Shown: positions 57,650 to 64,000 of the stretch, piece after piece
Layout of the letters: each line of letters opens with the position of its first letter
Numbering within the stretch: the first letter of the stretch is position 1
Assembly (NCBI GenBank): GCA_039621445.1
Contig: CP154954.1
Span: 71,700,150-71,764,149 of the forward strand
Origin: Euglena gracilis
Lineage: Eukaryota; Euglenida; Euglenophyceae; Euglenales
Direction: 5' to 3'
Length of the DNA: 64,000 nt
Position numbers and translations under genes: made by a program
The notes under the pieces: generated by a model
Told to the model about the DNA's origin: nothing
What the model saw: the letters and a program-made list of their open reading frames with translations, nothing else
Databases searched by the model: none

Positions 57650-58110
57650 TTCATACCCCCCCCCCAAATTAGACCACGGGTCCATTTCATGGGTCGGTTG
57701 CTGGAAAGCCTGAGGGGGGGTTCTTATTCATGGGGGGGGGTCCATTTTATGGAGTTTTTCTTGAAAATCTTTGTTTTTTTGAAATTGTTCCAGGATGCCC
57801 CTTTGAGCACTGATTCTCATGTCATTTTACGTTCATAGACATAGACATGGCATCTTTTCTCGGTGAGGTCAGAGGCCATGCATGCAGTGGAGCTGTGCTA
57901 CTGATGCATGATTTTAGAAATGATTTTCCTTTCAACCTCTTCTTGTCGTGCCTTCTTTCAGGCCTTCGGCAATTCCTTTTCTACTTTCATGGGGGATCCA
58001 TTTCGTGGATTTTTGCTCGGAACGTCCAGGTCTCATTTTAGGGGGGGGGGGGGTTCATTTTTTGGGGGTTTATTTTTTTCAATAAAAAGGGATTTTTAAT
58101 GGTTTGACGT
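57650..58110 (+). repeat. R1 dispersed repeat, copy
   Basis: TTAGACC-type and GGGGTCCATTTTATGG modules with TTGCTGGAAAGCC and TTTTTCTTGAAAAT phrases correspond to the R1 unit at 1700-1800, here with CATTTTA replacing CTTATTT. A second module ends GGGGTTCATTTTTTGG. Confidence 0.65.
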
Positions 58111-58146
58111 CAGAGTGACCCATTTTTTTTAGTCGGGTCGTTTGAC

Positions 58147-58578
58147 TAGGGGATGCCCACCCCGCAGTGCCGGCACTGCGTGGCACTGCGTGGCACTGCG
58201 GGCCGTTTAACCTGTATGCAAGCACCTTCAATGATGTGGCGCTATGTAGGCATTTTTATGGTCATTGTTCGACATTTCTAGCCAGATGTGGTCAAATTGG
58301 CCCAAAAAGGCAAAAAGTTGCGCAAAACAACCAGAATTGCCCTTGATGGTCCGAAAATTCCAATGTTGCAAAAACTAGGTTTAACAGCCCGCAGTGCCAC
58401 GCAGTGCACGCAGTGCCACGCAGTGCACGCAGTGCCACGCAGTGTCACGCAGTGCACGCAGTGCCACGCAGTGTCACGCAGTGCCACGCAGTGCCACACG
58501 CAGTGCCGCACGCAGTGCCACGCACGCAGTGCCACGCAGTGCCACGCAGTGCCGGCACTGCGGGGTGGGCATCCCCTA
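58147..58578. mobile_element. Inverted-repeat element with CACGCAGTGC satellite, TA flanks
   Basis: Starts TAGGGGATGCCCACCCCGCA and ends with its inverse, TGCGGGGTGGGCATCCCCTA; the inverted ends extend through GTGCCGGCACTGCG. A TA dinucleotide at both ends fits a Tc1/mariner-type duplication. The right half is a 10-bp tandem repeat (CCACGCAGTG, 58389-58557), with three inverted units in the left half. No transposase. Confidence 0.85.
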
Positions 58579-59339
58579 TCCGAAATATCGGTGCCTGGCT
58601 CTGATGAGTATTTTGAACCCCCCCCCCCAAACATCGGTTCCCTCCAGCGGATCAACCAGACCTAGTTTATCACATCTTCAAACTTCATCACATCCTCCTT
58701 ATGAAACTTTGCCTCCATATCTCCCCCAATCTCAATTGCACCAATTATTTTGTTTGGGTTTTTACCAGAATTGCTGACGTTAGGATTTTTTACCGTTTCG
58801 ATTTTTTGGGTGGGGTCCAGTTTGACCCAGTTCCTGCTCAGTTGCAGCTGGGACTGCAATAGGGTTGAGCTGGGATTGATGGGAAGTTCTTCAGTTTTGT
58901 GGTGGGGGGGGGTCCGACCCCCCCTCCTTGACAGCTTCCAAAAACAGCGAAATTTTTTCTTTTGGCACTGCGTCCTGGAAAATGAGCAAAAAATGCCCTT
59001 TTCCTCACTTTTGAGCATATTGCCCACTTTTGATGTTTTGGTGTTTTCCACAAGAAAATTGTTCAAAAAATTTCAAAAAATGAGCATTTTGAATTTATTT
59101 TCACCGAAAAATCAGAGATTTTCGACCAATCTTGGCCTGGTATTCCGCCCTTTGCCCCTCCATAAAACCGAAAATTTTCCCGGCCCCCTTCAGTTTCGAG
59201 GTAGGGGGGGGAGAGTCCGACCCCCCTCCGTGTTGGGAGGGGGGGGGGTCCGGACCCCCCAAGGCATCCCTGGGGTTGAGCCAGCCCAAAAATTTCCGGA
59301 CTCCCTTTGCCTGAACCCCATCCTCCTTGGCACCGTTGT
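58579..59339. other. No gene recognised
   Basis: 58900-59260 repeats phrases of 38650-38960 (GACCCCCCTCCTTG, TTTTCAAAAA, GGCCTGGTATTC, CGGCCCCCTTCAGTTTCGAG), so it is another dispersed repeat family present twice in the window. No coding signal. Confidence 0.55.
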
Positions 59340-59615
59340 GTTAGGGTTAGGATTAGGGTTTGGGTCGGGGTAAGGGTAGAATTAGGGTTAGTGTTAGGGT
59401 TAGGTTTAGGGTCAGGGTCAGGTGAGGATTAGGGTCAGAGTCAGGTTAGGATTAGGGTCAGGGCCAGGGTTAGGATTAGGGTCAGGGTCAGGGTTAGGAT
59501 TAGGGTCAGGGTCAGGCTTAGGGTTAGAGTTCTGGGTCAGGGTTGGTGTGGGGTTAGATTCAGGGTTAGTGTCAGGATGAGGGTCAGGGTCAGGTTTAGG
59601 GTAACCGTAACTGTA
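59340..59615 (+). repeat. Degenerate TTAGGG / TCAGGG array
   Basis: About 45 hexamer-like units alternate TTAGGG, TCAGGG and GATTAGGG. It resembles a mutated interstitial telomere array. A shorter TTAGGG stretch occurs inside the foldback element at 20935-21045. It ends about 35 bases before the first ATG of the LINE-like element. Confidence 0.85.
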
Positions 59616-59649
59616 ACCCAAAACCATTTTTTTTGGATCTGCCTGAAAC

Positions 59650-62137
59650 ATGGAGTCTTCCGTCACAACGTTCTTGGCTTTGCTGCTCAGCGTTCTTCCC
59701 ACCCCTCCCTTTGCGTTTGGAAGCCGCGTTAGCGGCTTGGTTCGATCGGAGCCCCTCCTCCTGCTGATCCCCGATTTGGACTCCACCGACACGCTCCGAC
59801 TGCTTAGGACCCCTGCTCCCACCTTGTTCGACTTCGACATGTGTGCCGTGCTGCCCCCCGCTGCAGTGGCCTGGGCCCTCAGCCACAAGGCCCGCAACCG
59901 GCTGCAGCACGCGCTCAACGACAACCCAACCACGCAGCGACGGCCCGTCCCTCTCGACCGGCAGCAGCTGCAGAAGCTGCAGGAGGCGGGCAAGCTGCGT
60001 GCGGCTGGCTGGTCGCTGCCCGCCACCGTCGACAACAAGCTGCCGGTGCGGGTGTACGACACCCGCATCCCGAAGGAGTGGCTGCTGCAGCTGGCAGCCG
60101 ACATCCGACGCCTGGACGAGCCAGACCAGGCTTTGGTGGTGGGGGGCGATTTCGCCTCTGGAGCTGACCTCACCGATGCCGACCTCGCCGCCTGCCCCGA
60201 CTCGAGGCGCTGGTCCGAAGACGCCCGCCACCTGGTGATCCCACCGCGGCCTCACCTGCGGGAGCTGGTGCTGACCCTGCAGCGGCGAACCGAGGTGGAA
60301 CACCCGGCATCGCTGATCTCTTTGGCAGTCCTCGTCGACCGCAACCGGTGCCCTGCCGATCTGGACGTGGCAATGCTACGCCCCCTGCTTGGTGATGCTG
60401 CTGCCTTGTTCGACGATCCCCGCTTGGACGTGGAGGTGGTGGCTTTGGCCGAGCGCGCGCCGGTGCTACGCATCCCCGCCGCGGTGAAGTGCTTGCCGCC
60501 TGAAGAGTGGGAGTCGGGGTACCTGCCCCGCAGCCAGGTGATGCTCTTCCTCAATCTGCGGCGCCCTGTTGCTGGAGGCGGGCCTGCGGTGGAGGTGGCC
60601 AACTGCTGGGTGCGGCGTGCTCTCCCAGACCCCGAACTGAGTGGCTTGGAGCTGCTGCGGGTGGAGTTCCGGCTGCCCCCGACAGTGTGGCAACGGAATG
60701 CGGAGCGGGAGCTCCGGCGTGCGCTAAGCAAGCTGGCTGGCGCGGTGGGCGTGGCATTCGGGGCGGCACACCGTGTGCAAGGCCTACAGACCCTCACACA
60801 GCGGAGAGAAAATAGCTCCTCGCTCTCCTCGCGGTTCTGCGGGCGAAGCGCTGCAGTGGATGCGCGGCAGCGGCTGTGGCGGCCTGTTCATCCGGCCGTT
60901 CTGGACGAAGGAGACGGCGCCGGCCTTGCAGCGGGAGCAGTTCAACCTGCTGTACCTGTGAGGCCGGATTGCGGATGCCGCTGCGCTGCGCTGTGGGACG
61001 CCCTCCACGACGTGCCTGGCGTCGCTGGTCTTCTCCCTGCGGAGAAGGACGTCGCGGTGCGGATCAGCGTGCGGGGTGGCGCAGACCCTGCGGTCATCCA
61101 AGGCAAGGTCCGCGCGGTGCTGAACGACCCCAAAGCGGCCCACACCCGGGGCATCGTGGTGGAGGCTGGGACCCCTGTCCGACGCCGACGTCTTCCGAGT
61201 ACGGGAGCTCATCGCGGCGGTGGGCTTGGACCCTCTCCGGGGTGAGGTGCGCCTCGGTGCTGCGGGGCCATTCCGCCGGGTTGCCTTCTTCCAAGCGGCG
61301 GGGCAACCAACGCGGACCTCCCTGGACGATGGTGGCTGGGGGCAGAGGTCTTGCAGTGCGCAGTTGTCTCCGGCCAGTCCTCCACAACGACGCCCGCCGA
61401 CAGCAGGCACTCCACCAACTGCCCGGCCTGCTCCCCCGCCGCTCTCTGCAGCGCCTGGCCTGCCGTCCTCGTCGACCTGGGGTGGTGCGCGGCAGATTCT
61501 CGGCCCACGGCAATCCCCCATGACCGAACTCCGACAGCCACCGCCGTCGCAAACGTTCAAGGCGACACGTCCGCTGGGTCCCAGCCCATCTCCGGCATCT
61601 CCGCCACCGGCACCAGGCTCCCGTGCAGCTCGCCGTGCGGCAAAGAAGGCTTCGGTCGTGGAGACCGCCCCACTCGGGGTTCCTGCTGCTCCCTCACCGT
61701 CCCCCCTGGATGCTGTGCTGGCGGAGATGCGGGCTCTGCGCCAGGCCATGGAGCGGCAGCAGTGGCAGCTGGAGGAGCTGCGCCGTGAGAACGCCGACCT
61801 GTGGGCGCAGCTTGCGGCGACGCGACGGGGGCATGCGGCCGGGCACGCCGAGCATTTCCAGCGTCAGCCGTACGCGCCTTCGTCTCAAGTAGGTGCTCCT
61901 GTACCGCGTCTGGGAGGGGTTGAGCTGTTCAGTCACGAGCGGATGGCAGACGAGCTGGCGGCTGCTCCAACGACCCCCCGAGCTCCTGCAGCGGCCTCTG
62001 GTGGTGCCCAGCCGATGGACGGCCCGGAGGAGGACAGCCGAGGTCGCACACGAGATGCGGGCGAGCTCACCCCTGAGAAGCCGGCGCTGAAGAAGAAAGC
62101 GCGCACTGCCTCGGAGGGGGCGTGGCGCGATGCCTGA
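59650..62137 (+). pseudogene. LINE-type retrotransposon ORF1 (frameshifted)
   Basis: A GC-rich coding region opens with ATG at 59650 and runs about 375 codons in one frame without interruption. It then continues only by changing frame near 60800, 60960, 61165 and about 61340, ending at TGA 62135-62137. I recognise no domain in the first part (it includes PVRVYDTRIPKEWLLQLAAD and LPPTVWQRNAERELRRALSK). The last part contains a leucine-rich coiled coil (LAEMRALRQAMERQQWQLEE, continuing LRRENADLWAQLA) and a basic tail, typical of LINE ORF1 proteins that bind RNA. Its stop overlaps the ATG of ORF2. Multiple frameshifts make this copy non-functional. Assignment as ORF1 rests on the adjacent ORF2. 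Confidence 0.7.
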
Positions 62138-64000
62138 CCTGGCAGCGCGGGGGGCCTCGAGCCCCCCTGGTGGTGTCGCTCCTCGTGTCCTGCGAGTAGG
62201 GACCTGAAACCTTACCGGCTGGTCGGCGGAGCGAGCAACAGTGATCTCATGCGCAGTGCCGGTGGACGTCCTGGCCATCCAAGAGACCCACCTGTCCATG
62301 CTGGCTGTGGAGAAGGCCCACACCACGGCACGCAACGCTGGGCTCCACCTCCATCATGGTCGGCCAGCCCAACGGTACCGCTCGGAGGATCGGGCTCGCG
62401 CCTGCGGTGTGGGCTTCATCGCTCGGGAGGGCATCGCGGTGGTGCCAGCGCTGCCACACAACCCTGCTTGGGGCCGCTTGCATGCGATGCGGAGGCTGGC
62501 TGGGATCGCACTGGCTCCTCGCCGTGGTCTTCCACATGGTGTGCTGTTCATCTCGGTGTACGCGCCGCTGCCGGGCACAATGGAGCGGGCACCATTCGAC
62601 CAGGCTATGCTGGAGCTGGTGCACTCCCTCGACATGCAGATCCCCACGCTCCTGCTGGGGGATTTCAACGGCTCCGTCAACCCCGCTCGCGATTACCGCA
62701 GTGAGTCCGGCGCCCACCGCCCCAACTGCCCCCTGCTGACCCGGCTCCTCGGCCCCGGCTGCCCGTGGGTGGACGTCCACGAGTTCATGCTGCCGCCGCC
62801 TCTCCCGTGGACTTTCCGACAGTCCGGCACCCCCGCAGCGTCACGAATCGACTTGGTCCTCGCCAATGCCGCCGCCTTGCGCCTGGTCTGGTCTGCCTCA
62901 GTGCTCGACTCGGTGCAAGATGGCGGACACTCACCAGTGCTCGTCACCCTCGCCCTCGATGTCGCCCACATCGACTGGCATTCCCCACGTCCCCGGCCAC
63001 CGCCTCTCCTCTTCGATCCCTCCGCCTCCCTCACCGAGTCACCAGTGTGGGCGGGCATCGTCGAGGAGTGGCTGGCTTCCGCCGCGGTCAAGGCCCTGGC
63101 CCCTCTCCCTGGGGAGACCCTGGACTCCCTGGCTACCGCGCTGCGCACAGCCCTACACCACGCGGTCGTCATGGCGGGTGGCTGGGCAACACGCCCCAAG
63201 AAGTGGCGGCTGGCCTACGACTCCAACACCATACGACACCATCGAGCGCTGCTGGGCGACCTGCTCCGTGTCGCGGCCAAGTGCTCGCGCAAAGCAGGAG
63301 GACCTGGACCTTGGCCCTATCACCTGCTGCAGTGGCTGAACAACCTGGCTCACCGTGGCGAAGCACTGCCGCGCTCGGGCACCCTCGCCGACCTCGCCTC
63401 CGCCGCTGGTGCTGCCAAACACCGCCGCACCCTGCAGGAGCTGGTACAGGCACACCGCTCTGAGCGCTGCCGCCGCTTCCGCGCTGCACTCCCCCGCCTG
63501 TGGAAAGAGGACATCGGCGTGATCCAGCGATGGTTGTGGGCAGAGAGCCTTCCGTGGGGCTTGAGGCCGGTGCTGGATGCCTCGGGGCAGCAGTGCATGA
63601 CGCCTACCGATGCATTACGCCTACCGAGGTGGATTCGGCTGTCCGCCTCTTCTGGGTGGACGGGGTGCTGCGGCAACATGAGGCTGTGGACGCCGATGCA
63701 CGCTGGCAGGCGTTCCTCGACTCCCCCTTCGGCGACCACATCCCCTCTGCGGTCTGGCCGTCAGCACGGTGGACAGCCGATCGGGTGCGGACCGCGCTGC
63801 GCGCCATGCGGGAGGCTGCCTCACCAGGCACAACGGGCGTCCCCATCGGGGTGTGGCGATCATTGCCTTCCCCATGGCCCGAGGCGATTGCGCGCTTGCT
63901 GGCGCTCGTCGAGGAGGAGGGGCGGTGGCCAGCCACTTGGCTGGAAGCCTACGTGGCCATGATCCCGAAGTCCTCCGGCGGTATGCGGCCACAAGACCAA
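62130..64000 (+). pseudogene. LINE-type ORF2: APE endonuclease and start of reverse transcriptase (broken)
   Basis: ATG at 62130 overlaps the ORF1 stop by eight bases. Endonuclease motifs appear in order: NLTGW, AIQETHL (catalytic Glu), SVYAP, LLGDFNGS (Asp/Asn), ASRIDLVLAN and GGHSPVLV (catalytic His). The conserved Trp before NLTGW is a TGA stop (62205-62207). Near 63600-63635 a 17-bp near-duplication (GCATGACGCCTACCGAT / GCATTACGCCTACCGAG) shifts the frame. In the new frame the N-terminal RT block reads SPGTTGVPIGVWRSLPSPW, then WLEAYVAMIPK and GGMRPQDQ at the window edge. APE-type LINEs move by target-primed reverse transcription. RT core and 3' end lie outside the window. Confidence 0.9.

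Noticed and set aside
59418-60303. Long minus-strand frames opposite the LINE ORF1
   Set aside because: Shadows of GC-rich coding on the plus strand; the end reads as a Pro-Asn-Asp repeat from the TTAGGG-like array.
60784-61749. 321-codon minus-strand frame opposite ORF1
   Set aside because: Arg/Gly/Ala-rich antisense of a GC-rich region; the plus strand has coiled-coil and endonuclease features in context.

Overview
This window looks like nuclear DNA from an intron-rich, probably photosynthetic protist. Exons are short, GC-rich and far apart. They sit in long introns and intergenic DNA packed with C/G homopolymer runs, microsatellites, minisatellites and small inverted-repeat transposons. 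No operons, ribosome-binding sites, tRNAs, rRNAs or CRISPR arrays were seen. The photosynthetic inference rests on one gene, a cysteine-rich protein with a lumen-type signal ending in AQA. I cannot name the lineage.

Layout, all recognisable genes on the + strand. (1) 0-17 kb: scattered exons, including a two-cysteine-pair exon (3580-3794), two halves of an F-box (5284-5541 and 6481-6568) and two unassigned GC-rich exon candidates (10835-11013, 16707-16854). (2) 18-26 kb: foldback elements and a three-exon gene for a putative thylakoid-lumen cysteine-rich protein (23185-25821). Its exons join in one frame, and each has a transposon or repeat at its 5' edge. (3) 32.9-46.2 kb: a gene about 13 kb long for an HRD1/SYVN1-like ER membrane RING-H2 E3 ubiquitin ligase. 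I could place four membrane-segment exons and the complete RING, built from exons ending at 42696/43189, 44370 and 46214. (4) 46.9-58.6 kb: no recognised gene; very long CA and TGG microsatellites, a cluster of about 20 GCGCAAATGCGC-type palindromes and dispersed repeats. (5) 59.3 kb to the end: a degenerate TTAGGG-like array, then a decayed LINE-type retrotransposon with a coiled-coil ORF1 and an APE-endonuclease/RT ORF2 cut by the window end.

The most striking feature is a set of small non-autonomous DNA transposons with terminal inverted repeats (TIRs) starting CAG or CATGC and 8-bp target-site duplications (TSDs). Many TSDs are perfect. I name the families T1 (CAGACTTTCATTTAGTG, 3 copies), T2 (CAGGGGTTTTTT, 4 copies), T3 (CAGACAATTGCTTA, 2 copies) and T4 (CAGGGGATTTCTTAAG). 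Copies lie exactly at exon 5' edges (25528-25678, 22341-23178, 38078-38367). One (42697-43126) splits the RING codons between the first two zinc ligands. In two cases the duplicated target carries the AG splice acceptor. In the RING case ordinary GT-AG splicing does not restore the frame. I read this as a transposon system that interacts with exon boundaries (introner-like or 3'-splice-site-targeting), or as a gene recently broken. RNA evidence would decide.
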